NCBI GenBank assembly: GCA_965194515.1
Contig: OZ239146.1
Coordinates: 558,001-622,000, forward strand
DNA length: 64,000 nt
Direction: 5' to 3'
From: Acidimicrobilacustris europaeus
GTDB lineage: Bacteria > Actinomycetota > Acidimicrobiia > Acidimicrobiales > Acidimicrobilacustridaceae
Shown here piece after piece: positions 27,376 through 36,613 of the stretch; within the stretch, counting starts at the first letter, position 1; the number at the start of each line of letters is the position of its first letter. A program made the position numbers and the translations under genes. Below the pieces are notes generated by a model. The model saw only the letters and a list, made by a program, of their open reading frames with translations. It searched no databases and was not told the DNA's origin.

Positions 27376-28545
27376 ATGCCAGGGTCAAAAGTCGAATCAG
27401 GTGGCGGACGATACCCGAGTGTCGATGACCTTTTGGCGCAGGCCTCAGCGAACACCGGGCTGACCGATTTCGGACCGGGTGACTTTCGTGAAGGGCTTGG
27501 CTGGCTCCTGAAAAGCGTTGCTGACGACGCAGAGTTCGATCCGTCGGTCGACGAAGCGGTGGTGGCGACCTTTCGCCGGCGACTTGAGAATCGCCTGCAT
27601 CTTGAGGCTTGGCTGTCGGCGCATCCGGAGACGCTCGAAGCTCCGGTGCTTGGGCCCGTTGACATCATCGGCCTGCCGCGCACGGGAACCACAGCGTTGG
27701 CCAACATGATTTCGCTTGATCCGCAGTTTCGTTGTTTGCGGAGTTGGGAACAGGCCGAACCGATTCCACCGCCGACGCCTTCGACCGAGGCGACCGATGC
27801 GCGTCGTCTGCGTGCGGCGGAGGCGAACAAGGACGTTTCGCCCGAGCTGTTGGCGATGCATCTGTATGACCTCGATGCCACGACGGAAGATTCTGAAGTT
27901 CTGGGCATGGCGTTTCATGGTCAGCAGTACACATTGCCGGTGTACAGCTATCACCAGTGGTGGCGAGCGGCAGATTTCACCGAGACCTTTCGCTATCACC
28001 GACGAGTGATTCAGGTGCTGCAGTCGCAGTACCCGCCGCAGACGTGGTTGTTCAAGTCGCCGCATCACAAGTTCCATCTCGAACCGATTGTTGCTGCGTA
28101 CCCCGATGTTCGTTTCGTCATGACCCACCGAGACCCCGCAAAATCTGTGCCTTCGTATTCAAGTCTTGTGTCGACGATCTTCCCGTTAGCGGCAACTCCT
28201 CGCGATCTCCGCAAGGTCGGGCCGCAGGTCTCCAATCACTTGCGCGTCGGTATGGAACAAGCGATTGCCGCCCGTGATCGCTTGGGCGAAGAACGATTTT
28301 TTGATGTCCACCACAACGAATTAGCGCGCGACCCCATTGGCGTTTTGCGCAAGGTCTATGACTTCCTGGGTCTCGCGTTTACCGATGAGACCAAAGTGGC
28401 GGTCGAAGAATGGCAGAAAGCCAACCGTTTGGGTGCCCACGGTGAACACCGCTACACACCGGAGCAATTTGGTTTGAGTGCTGAAGAGATACGAGCAGAC
28501 TACGCGTTCTACATCGATCGTTTCGGTGTGGAACTAGAGGGGTGA
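27376..28545 (+). CDS. PAPS-dependent sulfotransferase-family protein (first copy)
   Basis: 389 residues from the ATG at 27376, chosen for the GGGGGA six bases upstream; in-frame starts at 27334 and 27352 lack this. The 5'-phosphosulfate loop is at residues 99-106 (GLPRTGTT), and the 3'-phosphate-binding segment is FVMTHRDPAKSVPSYSSL. Both are characteristic of the bacterial Sulfotransfer_3 family. The protein should move sulfate from PAPS to an alcohol or phenol. Its neighbours handle CoA esters and hydrophobic substrates, so a lipid, sterol or xenobiotic acceptor is plausible but unproven. It is followed after 4 bp by a DUF1214 protein. A paralogue is encoded at 30840-32003. Confidence 0.9.
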   Translation: MPGSKVESGGGRYPSVDDLLAQASANTGLTDFGPGDFREGLGWLLKSVADDAEFDPSVDEAVVATFRRRLENRLHLEAWLSAHPETLEAPVLGPVDIIGLPRTGTTALANMISLDPQFRCLRSWEQAEPIPPPTPSTEATDARRLRAAEANKDVSPELLAMHLYDLDATTEDSEVLGMAFHGQQYTLPVYSYHQWWRAADFTETFRYHRRVIQVLQSQYPPQTWLFKSPHHKFHLEPIVAAYPDVRFVMTHRDPAKSVPSYSSLVSTIFPLAATPRDLRKVGPQVSNHLRVGMEQAIAARDRLGEERFFDVHHNELARDPIGVLRKVYDFLGLAFTDETKVAVEEWQKANRLGAHGEHRYTPEQFGLSAEEIRADYAFYIDRFGVELEG

Positions 28546-28549
28546 ATGA

Positions 28550-29752
28550 ATGAGCAAGAACAACAGCGATCTGGGAATTAGTTGGGCCGATCAGTTGGCG
28601 GCGCTTGGTCCCGTGGTGGATCGTCTTCTAAAGATTTGGCGACCCGAGGGTGCGACACCAGCCGAACGCCAAGACATGAACAAACTTGCGCTTTCGATTT
28701 TGTCCGAGGGCTATTTGTGTCGGGTCTATGCCGATGCCAACCGACCAGTGTTCATGCCATTGTGGAACTACGCGTTCAATCAGGGTGGGCCATCACCTGA
28801 CTATGTGTATTCAACAACCGAAGTCGCTAGCGACGGGGTCTACCGAATCTCGGGCTACCGAGGAACCTCGCGGTTCATTGAAATCACACAGCAGACCTTC
28901 GACATGATGAGTCCCTCTCAGGTCGACAACGGAAGCCGTGTCCCGGCAACCCACGATCTCGACGGTCTTGCCCTTGGTGCCGATGGCTACTTCAGTGTTG
29001 TGCTGAGTGCGGAGCGTCCCAGTGGGCACAGCGGTGATTGGTGGCAACTTGATCCGGAAACCTGTCGGTTGCTAATGCGTAAGTGCTCTTGCGATTGGAA
29101 TCACGAGCTCGATGCGAGCGTCGCCATTGAACGACTCGATGACAACGGTTCCGATATGACCCCGGAAGATTTCTCGCGCCGCTTTGCTGAACTTCCTCAG
29201 TGGATCGAGGGAATGATCGGTTTCGATATGCACCTTGTGCGCTTCTACCGAGAACATCACGGAGTCAATACGTTTCTGCGCTCAACGAAGATCGATTCGA
29301 TTGGTGGGTTGCCGACGCAGGCCTATTACGACGGCATCCATGAGATCGAAGATGACGAAGCACTCATTATTGAAACCGAGTTACCCAAGACCGTGCGGTA
29401 TTGGCAGGCACTTGTTGCCGACGACCGCTTCGCAACCGTTGATTGGGTGAATCGTCAATCAAGTCTGAATGACGTGCAAGCGCATATCGACAGCGATGGA
29501 AAATTTCGAGCGGTGATTTCACGAACCGATCCGGGTGTTCCCAATTGGCTCGACAAAGCCGATGTTCCGTGGGGAATGATTCAAATGCGTTGGAATCAGG
29601 CCAGTGATTTTCCTGATCCCACGATGATCAAGGTTCCGGTTGCTGATGTTCGACAGTATTTGCCGGCCGACACTCCCGTCGTCACGCCGGCCGACCGCAA
29701 AGAGCGTCTGAGTGTTCGTCGCGAAGGTGCGCAGTTGCGGCGGATCTGGTGA
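28550..29752 (+). CDS. DUF1214-domain protein
   Basis: 400 residues. The C-terminal half shows the DUF1214 pattern (RYWQALVADDRFATVDWVNR, then DGKFRAVISRTDPGVPNWLD and GMIQMRWNQ). The N-terminal part contains YVYSTTEVASDGVYRISGYRG, as in other actinobacterial members. There is no signal peptide. DUF1214 proteins are of unknown activity but recur in actinobacterial gene sets for sterol and hydrophobic compound metabolism, and often sit beside sulfotransferases. Here the start is 4 bp after the sulfotransferase stop, so they are cotranscribed. The quinone-oxidoreductase gene begins 31 bp downstream. Confidence 0.85.
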   Translation: MSKNNSDLGISWADQLAALGPVVDRLLKIWRPEGATPAERQDMNKLALSILSEGYLCRVYADANRPVFMPLWNYAFNQGGPSPDYVYSTTEVASDGVYRISGYRGTSRFIEITQQTFDMMSPSQVDNGSRVPATHDLDGLALGADGYFSVVLSAERPSGHSGDWWQLDPETCRLLMRKCSCDWNHELDASVAIERLDDNGSDMTPEDFSRRFAELPQWIEGMIGFDMHLVRFYREHHGVNTFLRSTKIDSIGGLPTQAYYDGIHEIEDDEALIIETELPKTVRYWQALVADDRFATVDWVNRQSSLNDVQAHIDSDGKFRAVISRTDPGVPNWLDKADVPWGMIQMRWNQASDFPDPTMIKVPVADVRQYLPADTPVVTPADRKERLSVRREGAQLRRIW

Positions 29753-29783
29753 ACTGCGTGAACAACATCTATAGGGGGAACTC

Positions 29784-30821
29784 ATGAGGGCATGGCGAGT
29801 CCATGAATATGGCCAACCAATCGAGGTCTTGCGTCTCGACGAGGTTGAGATCCCCGAACCCGGTCCCGGTGAGGTGCGGGTGAAGGCGCAAGCCATCCCG
29901 TTGAACCTCAACGACCTCGAACGCATCACCGGCGGCAACATGATGGTTCGTCCCGAGTTTCCCTATAGCCCGGGCATGGAAGCGTTTGGTGTTGTCGACG
30001 CATGCGGCGAAGGCGCTGAAGAGTGGATGGGCAAGCGCGTTGCTGCTGTCACCAAGCAAGCCTTCGGCGGATTCGCCGAGTATGTGATTTGCCCCACGAT
30101 CGCGGCGTTTGAAATCGACGAAGCAATCCCACTTCCCGATGCTGCTGCGTTGTTCTTTCCCTTCCACTTGGCGTGGCTTGGTCTCATTGATCGCGCTTCG
30201 CTGAAAGCGGGTGACACGGTTCTGATTCACGCCGGAGCGGGTGGTGCTGGTTCGGCGGCAATCCAGATTGCGAAGGCCTTTGGTGCTCGTGTGTATGCGA
30301 CAGCGGGCGGGCCGGAAAAGGTCGCGCTGTGCCGTGAACTCGGCACCGACGTTGCCATCGACTACTTGACGGAAGACTTCAAGGCCATCGTGCTCGCCGA
30401 CACCGACAATATTGGCGTCGACATTGTGTTCGACAATGTTGGCGAAGCGGTGATGGCCGATTCATTCGCATGCACTGCGTACAACGGCACCTATCTCATG
30501 ATGGGTTTCGCCTCGAACAAGGTTGTGGCTGACGAGAAGTTCATCGTTCCTCGCCAAGTCACCATGGGGAACTTCAAGTTGTGCGGTGTGCTGCTCAACT
30601 ATCAATCCGATGACATGATCGGGCTGATTAAGCAGGGCATGGGCTGGAACGTTGCGCCGCGAGAACTGGGTGAACTGGCTACGGCTGACATCGTCGAACT
30701 CGTAAAGGCCGGAACCGTTCGCGCCGTGGTCGGAAGTGCTCCGAGTTTCGAAGACCTTCCGGCGGCAATGGAAGCGATGGGCTCACGCAACACCACAGGC
30801 CGCGTCATCGTGATGCTCTGA
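29784..30821 (+). CDS. NAD(P)H:quinone oxidoreductase-like MDR enzyme
   Basis: 345 residues. A GroES-like N-terminal domain (PGPGEVRVKAQAIPLNLNDL) is followed by a Rossmann domain with HAGAGGAGSAAIQIAKAFGA. The structural and catalytic zinc ligands of alcohol dehydrogenases are absent, so it belongs to the zinc-free quinone-oxidoreductase/enoyl-reductase branch of the MDR superfamily. It should use NADPH to reduce an activated double bond or quinone. AGGGGG lies 7 bases before the ATG. The end faces the second sulfotransferase gene, with an inverted repeat over the stop codon. Confidence 0.92.
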   Translation: MRAWRVHEYGQPIEVLRLDEVEIPEPGPGEVRVKAQAIPLNLNDLERITGGNMMVRPEFPYSPGMEAFGVVDACGEGAEEWMGKRVAAVTKQAFGGFAEYVICPTIAAFEIDEAIPLPDAAALFFPFHLAWLGLIDRASLKAGDTVLIHAGAGGAGSAAIQIAKAFGARVYATAGGPEKVALCRELGTDVAIDYLTEDFKAIVLADTDNIGVDIVFDNVGEAVMADSFACTAYNGTYLMMGFASNKVVADEKFIVPRQVTMGNFKLCGVLLNYQSDDMIGLIKQGMGWNVAPRELGELATADIVELVKAGTVRAVVGSAPSFEDLPAAMEAMGSRNTTGRVIVML

Positions 30822-30832
30822 TCCTTCAGAGC
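30815..30832. terminator. Inverted repeat between convergent genes
   Basis: GCTCTGA-TCCT-TCAGAGC forms a perfect 7-bp stem with a 4-base loop over the stop codon of the quinone-oxidoreductase gene, 8 bp before the end of the convergent sulfotransferase gene. No T-run follows on either strand, so it is only a weak candidate for a bidirectional terminator. Confidence 0.35.
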
Positions 30833-30839
30833 GCTGATG

Positions 30840-32003
30840 TCACTCCGGCGGAAGGTCGAAGTGATCGATGTACTCGCGGAATTCTCCACGCACCGCCGCA
30901 GGATCAATGCCGTAGTGATCGGGCTGGTAATCGTGAGTTCCGTGCACGCCAGGGGGGTTCGCTGCGATGAACGCCTGCATGCCGCGGGCTGCTTCGTCGG
31001 ACATCGGTAAACCAAGTGCGTCGTAGATCTGCGTGATCACGCCGAACTGGTCAGTAATGAAGTCGCGAAACATCATGTCGTAGAAGATTGCGTCTGGGTA
31101 CTCCTGTGCTTTGCGCACATTGACGCCATGCATCAGTACGTCTCGGAGGCGTGGAGTCCAGTCGGCGGCAACCGCACGAGGATCGACATTATCGCTTCCA
31201 ACACTTCGCACAATGGTCGTGAGTGAGGCATAGGACGTCATTGACTTCACCGGATCGCGATGAGTGAACACAATGCGCGCATCGGGGTACGTGGCCAGAA
31301 GGTGTTCGAGTCCCCAAAGATGGGCGCCGGTCTTCAGTACCCAGCGGTCCTGCATGTTGAACGCCTGCATGTGCTGCAGTTGCTGCAGGTGGAAGTCGTA
31401 GACGTTTGACCAATCAGCATCGCGATCAGTCCAGTCTTGGTAGCTCGAAACATTGAACTGATTGTGGAACAGCGGCGTACACATTGATTCGCCCATGAGC
31501 GTGACGCACTCTTGGGTGAGTTCAGCGCCGAGCGGATGAATTGCTTTGAGTTGCTGATCCTCAATCGGCGGCATGGTTGCGGCACACATCGCGATGCGGG
31601 GATCGGTGGCAAATGTTTCTGCACGAGGCGGGGGAGACGGAAACATGCATTCCCATGTGAGTGGTGCACGGTTGGCCGGATCCTGAGCAAGGATGTCGTG
31701 CAAGATCGTCGTGCCCGTGCGAGGCATTCCGATGATGAAGACAGGCTTTTCAATCTTTTGTTGCGCGATTTCGGGGAACGCAACGCGGTCGGCGGTGTAG
31801 TTCAGCCGGTTCACGGTGTGGAGCAATGCTCGTTCGCTGGCGATGAATTCACCGGTGGGGTTGAGCTGCGCGTCGGCATTGAGCGAATCCATGAATCGGC
31901 CAAGACCTTCAAGGAAGAATTCGCTGCCGTCACCGAGATCGGTTCGTCCTCCTGCGCGTTGAGAGGATTCAGCGAGAATTGCGTCGACGTTGAGATCGGT
32001 CAT
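30840..32003 (-). CDS. PAPS-dependent sulfotransferase-family protein (second copy)
   Basis: 387 residues. The PAPS loop is at residues 92-99 (GMPRTGTT) and the 3'-phosphate segment is VFTHRDPVKSMTSYASLT. The overall plan matches the copy at 27376-28545, including an N-terminal helical region with LxEGLGR/LGWLL and a C-terminal GxHGxHxYxPxxYG/FG motif, so they are paralogues. Its ATG overlaps the end of the Gfo/Idh/MocA gene by 4 bp (ATGA). Both lie on the minus strand and are surely cotranslated. The acceptor is unknown; two sulfotransferases 2.3 kb apart suggest related substrates or two positions on one substrate (inference). Confidence 0.9.
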   Translation of the reverse strand: MTDLNVDAILAESSQRAGGRTDLGDGSEFFLEGLGRFMDSLNADAQLNPTGEFIASERALLHTVNRLNYTADRVAFPEIAQQKIEKPVFIIGMPRTGTTILHDILAQDPANRAPLTWECMFPSPPPRAETFATDPRIAMCAATMPPIEDQQLKAIHPLGAELTQECVTLMGESMCTPLFHNQFNVSSYQDWTDRDADWSNVYDFHLQQLQHMQAFNMQDRWVLKTGAHLWGLEHLLATYPDARIVFTHRDPVKSMTSYASLTTIVRSVGSDNVDPRAVAADWTPRLRDVLMHGVNVRKAQEYPDAIFYDMMFRDFITDQFGVITQIYDALGLPMSDEAARGMQAFIAANPPGVHGTHDYQPDHYGIDPAAVRGEFREYIDHFDLPPE

Positions 32004-33007
32004 GGACCGACCGTATCGCTCCAGAGTTGATGGGGTGTCCGATTTCGCGGTCCGGCGAATGGGAGCGACACGCTTGAGCCGGGCTTGCTCGCAGCGGTGT
32101 AGGCAGCGCTGAGTACGTCAAGAACTCGGCGGCCAAATCGAGCATCGATTGGCGATGGTGCTCCACCGACAACATCACGCAGCGTCAACATTTGGTCGAT
32201 GTATCCGTAGTGCTCGAGATGTGGATCGGCAGTGCTAGCGAGGGTCGGAAGAGCGACAGGCTCACCGTTGTGCTCGATGCCCGGCTGGGGCATGAGTTCG
32301 GTGCGCACCACGCCGCTATCGCTCGAGACTTGGATATCCCACACCGCATGTGGGTTGGTCCAGTTCGTTTCAATACGAGCGCGCATGCCCGAAGCGAAGG
32401 TGATGAACACCTCGGCGGCATCATCGACTTCGATGTCTGCGGAATGGCTCAACTTCGCTTCAACCGTCACGGGTGCATCGGCCCCGGCCAGAAGTAGTGC
32501 AAGCGCCACGGCATGCGATCCGAGATCGAACAGGACGCCGCCACCGCGGGCGGGGTCGAGGAACTCTCCCCAAGAGGGCCTCGGTGAGAGTTGACGGATC
32601 TCGATGAAATTGAGGGCGCCGATACCGCTCACTAATTGGTGTGTGTGGACGACCAAGGGGGAGAAGGCGAGGTTTTCGGCGTAGATGACCTGGCCGCCGG
32701 CGTCGACGATCGCGTCGGCTTCGGCAAGGGTGGTCGCAAGCGGCTTCTCAACCAGCACGACTGCCCCTGCTCGAAGGGCCTGCAAGGTGTCGGCAGTATG
32801 GCGATCGGGTGGCGTGCACACCACAACGGCGTCAGCGCCCGCTGGGAGGTCCTCAAATGCGACCACCGCTGCGCCCACCTGGCCGGCCCGCTCTGTTGCT
32901 CGCTCGTTGGTGCGGGATGCAACAGCCACAATCTCCGCCTCGACCGCAGCCGCTGCCATGGCGTGCACGACCGAGATGGTGCCGGCTCCGGCGAAGGCAA
33001 GTTTCAC
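32000..33007 (-). CDS. Gfo/Idh/MocA-family oxidoreductase
   Basis: 335 residues. The N-terminal Rossmann fold has the dinucleotide-binding GAGTISVVHAMA, followed by VASRTNERA and DAVVVCTPPDRHT. The EKPLA motif (about residues 92-96) carries the conserved Lys that contacts cofactor and substrate. The C-terminal half has the alpha/beta substrate domain (GGGVLFDLGSHAVALAL; the His of this DxGxH motif is a usual catalytic residue). These enzymes are NAD(P)-dependent dehydrogenases of sugars, inositols or related compounds; the substrate cannot be named. It overlaps the sulfotransferase gene by 4 bp and is divergent from the CoA-transferase gene with 49 bp between starts. Confidence 0.92.
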   Translation of the reverse strand: MKLAFAGAGTISVVHAMAAAAVEAEIVAVASRTNERATERAGQVGAAVVAFEDLPAGADAVVVCTPPDRHTADTLQALRAGAVVLVEKPLATTLAEADAIVDAGGQVIYAENLAFSPLVVHTHQLVSGIGALNFIEIRQLSPRPSWGEFLDPARGGGVLFDLGSHAVALALLLAGADAPVTVEAKLSHSADIEVDDAAEVFITFASGMRARIETNWTNPHAVWDIQVSSDSGVVRTELMPQPGIEHNGEPVALPTLASTADPHLEHYGYIDQMLTLRDVVGGAPSPIDARFGRRVLDVLSAAYTAASKPGSSVSLPFAGPRNRTPHQLWSDTVGP

Positions 33008-33056
33008 AGGGCCGACGGTACCGGCTCGAGGGCGGGCGAACTACGGTCAGAGACTG

Positions 33057-35411
33057 ATGGGGGAGACAGGGGAACTCAAAGACGTCGTGGTCGTCGATCT
33101 CTCGACGAACCTGAGCGGCGCGTACTGCGCAAAGTTGTTTGCCGATTCCGGCGCGACGGTGACCAGAGTGGAACCACCCGAGGGCGACCCGCAGCGTCAC
33201 GCGCAATGGTCGGGGGTTCCCACAAGCGGCGATGCGCCCCTGTTTCGCTATCTCCGACATGGTCAGCGGTCGGTGACGGCGGTCGCCGGTGAGCCCATCA
33301 TCAATGAACTTTGTGCCGCTGCCGACCTTGTCATTGTGAGTGGTCCGCCACCAGGCGAATGGGCAGGCACGGTTGTGCTTGCCGCAACTCCCTACGGACT
33401 CACCGGTCCGTTTGCTGATCGTCCCGCAACGGAATTCACGTTGCAGGCCGACAGTGGCGCAGTCGCTATTCGAGGCGTGCGCGAGTTTCCACCCATCCAA
33501 ATGGGCGGGCGCATCGTTGAATGGGTCGGCGGTGCCTACGGAGCTGTCGCGTCGTTGGCCGCAGTTCGACGTGCACGCGAAACCGGCGCAGGTGAACTCA
33601 TCGATCTCTCGGTGTTTGAAGTCGCGAATGTGACTGCAACGAATTACTCCGATCTGTTCAACTCGCTTGCCGGACGACCCGAGCCCGACCCCACGGTGCC
33701 GCCGCGCAATGTTGAGATCCCCTCGATTGAACCAACGCTCGACGGTTGGGTTGGTTTCAATACCAACACCCGTGATCAGTGGGACTCGTTCTGCATTCTG
33801 ATTGAGCGTCCCGATCTGCTCGAATCAGCAGAGTTTGCCGCGCTTGCGACTCGCAACGCTCGTGCCGCCGAGTGGAATGCGATGGTTCGCGAGTACACCA
33901 CCAAGCACACCACTGCAGAGATCGTTGAAGCTGCTGCAGCATTGCGAATTCCCGTTGCGCCGGTTGCCGACGGAAAAATCATTCTCGAACTTGATCACCC
34001 ACAGGAGCGCGGCGTGTTTCTGCGCGATCCATTGGACGAGTTCTCAATGCCGCGTCGGCCGTACCTGATCGACGGGGTGTCGGGCAGCGCACCAGCGCCT
34101 GCGCCCGCCGTAGGCGCCGAGAACGGCGAGGCCATCCCGGTTCGAACGCCGCGGCCGCAGACAGTTGCCGATTCGGTTGCGCTTCCGCTTGCTGGCATCA
34201 CCGTTCTTGACCTCACCGCTTGGTGGGCGGGGCCATCGGCGGCAGGAATGCTCGCCGCGCTTGGCGCCGAAGTCATCCACGTTGAATCAACCCGACGTAT
34301 TGATGGCATGCGAACCGCGGGCGGCATGTTCTACAGCCGTCCTCAGTGGTGGGAGTACAGCGCATTCTTCTTGTCGGCGAACACCAACAAGTACGACGTC
34401 ACCCTTGACCTCGATCGTCCCGAAGGTCGAGCGCTTGCTCTTGAGCTGGCTGCAAAGGCCGACATCGTCATCGAGAACTTCACGCCTCGCGTTGTTGAAG
34501 CATTCGATCTCGACTGGGATGTCATCAAGAGTGTGAACCCGCGAGCAGTGATGGTGCGTATGCCTGCGTTCGGCCTTGACGGCCCGTGGCGCGACCGCCC
34601 CGGCTTTGCTCAAACCATGGAACAGATCACCGGCTTGGCATGGATGACTGGTCACCCCGAAGATCAGCCTCGAATTCAGCGTGGACCGTGTGACCCCAAT
34701 GGCGGATTGCACGCTGCATTTGGTGCGCTCATCGGTTTGCAGCATCGCGACCGCACCGGGGAGGGTTGCCTCATTGAGGCTCCGATGTTTGAAGCGGCGA
34801 TCAACGTCGCGGCCGAACCGGTTATCGAATGGACTGCTAACAACCTCAGAGTTGAGCGAGAAGGCAACCGCAGTCCTTATGCGGCGCCGCAGAACTTGTA
34901 CGCATGTGAAGGCTTTGAGAATTGGTTGGCCGTTTCGTGTGCGACTGACGAGCAATGGAAAACGCTGGCAGCAGTAATCGGTCATCCCGAGCTGGCTGAC
35001 GATCCATCGCTGGCGACTCTTGCCGACCGGCGACGTGAGCATGATCGACTCGATGTGTTGATTGGGGAATGGGCCGCGCAGCAAGATCTGAGCGAAGTAG
35101 TCGCAACACTTGTGGCCGCTGGTGTTCCTGCCGCCGAAACCCGCGACAATCGACGGTCTTCGGGTCATCCCCAAAATGTCTTCCGTGGGTACTGCGAAGA
35201 CGTCGATCATTCAGTCGTTGGTAGTCATCCGACCCCGACGCTTCCGTTCCGATATGGGAGCGTTGATCACTGGGTGCGTCGTCCGGCTCCGACACTGGGC
35301 GAGCACAACAAGGAAATTCTTGGCGGGATGCTTGGGCATTCCGATGCAGAACTTGCTGAACTGGAAGAGAAGGGCATCATCGGCGATTGGCCGATGGGCA
35401 TAGAACGCTAA
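33057..35411 (+). CDS. Duplicated family III CoA-transferase (two CaiB/BaiF domains in one chain)
   Basis: 784 residues from the ATG at 33057; the frame stays open further upstream, but that sequence is antisense to the Gfo/Idh/MocA gene. Two CaiB/BaiF units are fused. The first spans about residues 1-355 (VVVVDLSTNLSGAYCAKLFA, then GAGELIDLSVFEVANV). The second spans about 375-784 (GITVLDLTAWWAGPSAAGML, VIENFTPRVVEAFDLDWD, GEGCLIEAPMFEAAINVA). Such enzymes transfer CoA between acids through mixed anhydrides. At the position by eye equivalent to the catalytic Asp of formyl-CoA transferase, both halves carry Glu. The first half is also more diverged and lacks several Gly-rich segments. It is followed by an amidohydrolase and an enoyl-CoA hydratase, suggesting one acyl-CoA pathway. 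Confidence 0.9.
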   Translation: MGETGELKDVVVVDLSTNLSGAYCAKLFADSGATVTRVEPPEGDPQRHAQWSGVPTSGDAPLFRYLRHGQRSVTAVAGEPIINELCAAADLVIVSGPPPGEWAGTVVLAATPYGLTGPFADRPATEFTLQADSGAVAIRGVREFPPIQMGGRIVEWVGGAYGAVASLAAVRRARETGAGELIDLSVFEVANVTATNYSDLFNSLAGRPEPDPTVPPRNVEIPSIEPTLDGWVGFNTNTRDQWDSFCILIERPDLLESAEFAALATRNARAAEWNAMVREYTTKHTTAEIVEAAAALRIPVAPVADGKIILELDHPQERGVFLRDPLDEFSMPRRPYLIDGVSGSAPAPAPAVGAENGEAIPVRTPRPQTVADSVALPLAGITVLDLTAWWAGPSAAGMLAALGAEVIHVESTRRIDGMRTAGGMFYSRPQWWEYSAFFLSANTNKYDVTLDLDRPEGRALALELAAKADIVIENFTPRVVEAFDLDWDVIKSVNPRAVMVRMPAFGLDGPWRDRPGFAQTMEQITGLAWMTGHPEDQPRIQRGPCDPNGGLHAAFGALIGLQHRDRTGEGCLIEAPMFEAAINVAAEPVIEWTANNLRVEREGNRSPYAAPQNLYACEGFENWLAVSCATDEQWKTLAAVIGHPELADDPSLATLADRRREHDRLDVLIGEWAAQQDLSEVVATLVAAGVPAAETRDNRRSSGHPQNVFRGYCEDVDHSVVGSHPTPTLPFRYGSVDHWVRRPAPTLGEHNKEILGGMLGHSDAELAELEEKGIIGDWPMGIER

Positions 35412-35449
35412 CTATCCATCGCTGGAAATTGTTTTAGGAGAACTCGACC

Positions 35450-36613
35450 ATGACTGATCTTTTCGATACCTACAAAGTGATCGACGTCGATACGCATCTC
35501 ACCGAACCGCCAGACACCTGGACGCGTTCGTTTCCGGCATCGCTTCACGACAAGGTTCCTCACATCGAGCGAATCGATGGTGTGGATCAGTGGATGGTGA
35601 GCGGCGAACGAATTGGTGCTCCCGGTTACTACTCAATGGCCGGCTTCGACGGCATTATGCCGCTCAGTACGCCGAAGACGTTCGACGACATTCATCCAGC
35701 AATGTTCGATGCAAAAGCGCGTTTGGCGTTCCTTGATGAAGAAGGCGTGGACGCGCAGATCCTCTATCCCAACGTGGGTGGATTCGGCAACGGGTACTTC
35801 CTTCGTCTCGGTGATCGTGAACTCGTTGCACAGTGCGTGCGTGCCTACAACGATTTCCTCACCGACTGGTGCAGCGCCGACCCCGCTCGTTTGATTCCGA
35901 TTTCCGCAGTTCCGTTTTGGGATCTCGATCTGGCAATTAGTGAAATCGAGCGATGTCTCGACATGGGCCACAAAGCCATCAACTTCTGCAACCAGCCGCA
36001 GGACTATGGCCAGCCGCCGTTGGCGAGCAAGCACTGGGACCCGATTTGGAAGACGGTGCAAGACGCAGGTGTGCCGGTGAGCTTCCACGTTGGTGGCGGC
36101 TCAATGGGAACGCTGTTCGAAGACACCGCGAACATGGGCTGGATGACGAACTTCGCCAAGGTGTCGTCGATGATCTTCATGGACAATATGCGTTGTATGG
36201 CTGATCTCATCTTCGGTGGCATGTGTCATCGATTCCCAGAACTCAAGTTCGTTTCGGTCGAGTCGGGTGTTGGCTGGTTGCCCGGAGCACTTGAGACCTT
36301 CGATTGGCAGTGGAACAACGGTGGGGTTCGCGATGAGCATCCCGAATACGAACTCACTCCGAGCGAATACTTCCGTCGTCAGCTCTACGGTTGTTTCTGG
36401 TTTGAACAGAAGGCGGCCCTTGCGGCAATCGACGTTCTTCCCGACAACATCATGTTCGAGACCGACTACCCGCATCCCACATGCATGCACCCTGGTCCGC
36501 GAACGGCGGCCACACGTCCGCGCGAATATGCGCAAGAACTGCTCGGAGGACTTCCCGAAGATGTCATCCGCAAAGTTCTCTATGAGACTGCAGCCAAGGT
36601 CTACGGCATCTGA
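35450..36613 (+). CDS. Amidohydrolase 2 (ACMSD-like) family protein
   Basis: 387 residues, with AGGAG 14 bases upstream of the ATG. The start VIDVDTHLTEP contains the metal-binding DxH. The second metal-binding His is in VPVSFHVGGGS, and the C-terminal Asp is in NIMFETDYPHPTCMHPG. This pattern is the Amidohydro_2 family, which includes decarboxylases (ACMSD, gamma-resorcylate type) and ring-cleaving hydrolases. The family is frequent in actinobacterial aromatic and steroid catabolism. The substrate is unknown. The stop overlaps the ATG of the next gene by one base (TGATG), so the two are translationally coupled. Confidence 0.92.
   Translation: MTDLFDTYKVIDVDTHLTEPPDTWTRSFPASLHDKVPHIERIDGVDQWMVSGERIGAPGYYSMAGFDGIMPLSTPKTFDDIHPAMFDAKARLAFLDEEGVDAQILYPNVGGFGNGYFLRLGDRELVAQCVRAYNDFLTDWCSADPARLIPISAVPFWDLDLAISEIERCLDMGHKAINFCNQPQDYGQPPLASKHWDPIWKTVQDAGVPVSFHVGGGSMGTLFEDTANMGWMTNFAKVSSMIFMDNMRCMADLIFGGMCHRFPELKFVSVESGVGWLPGALETFDWQWNNGGVRDEHPEYELTPSEYFRRQLYGCFWFEQKAALAAIDVLPDNIMFETDYPHPTCMHPGPRTAATRPREYAQELLGGLPEDVIRKVLYETAAKVYGI

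Noticed and set aside
32632..33000. Minus-strand frame inside the oxidoreductase in another phase
   Set aside because: Pro/Arg/Ser-rich product typical of out-of-frame high-GC sequence.
32685..33056. In-frame 5' extension of the CoA-transferase gene
   Set aside because: It is antisense to the N-terminal half of the Gfo/Idh/MocA gene, is Ala/Ser/Thr-rich without domain features, and the family starts at the ATG at 33057.
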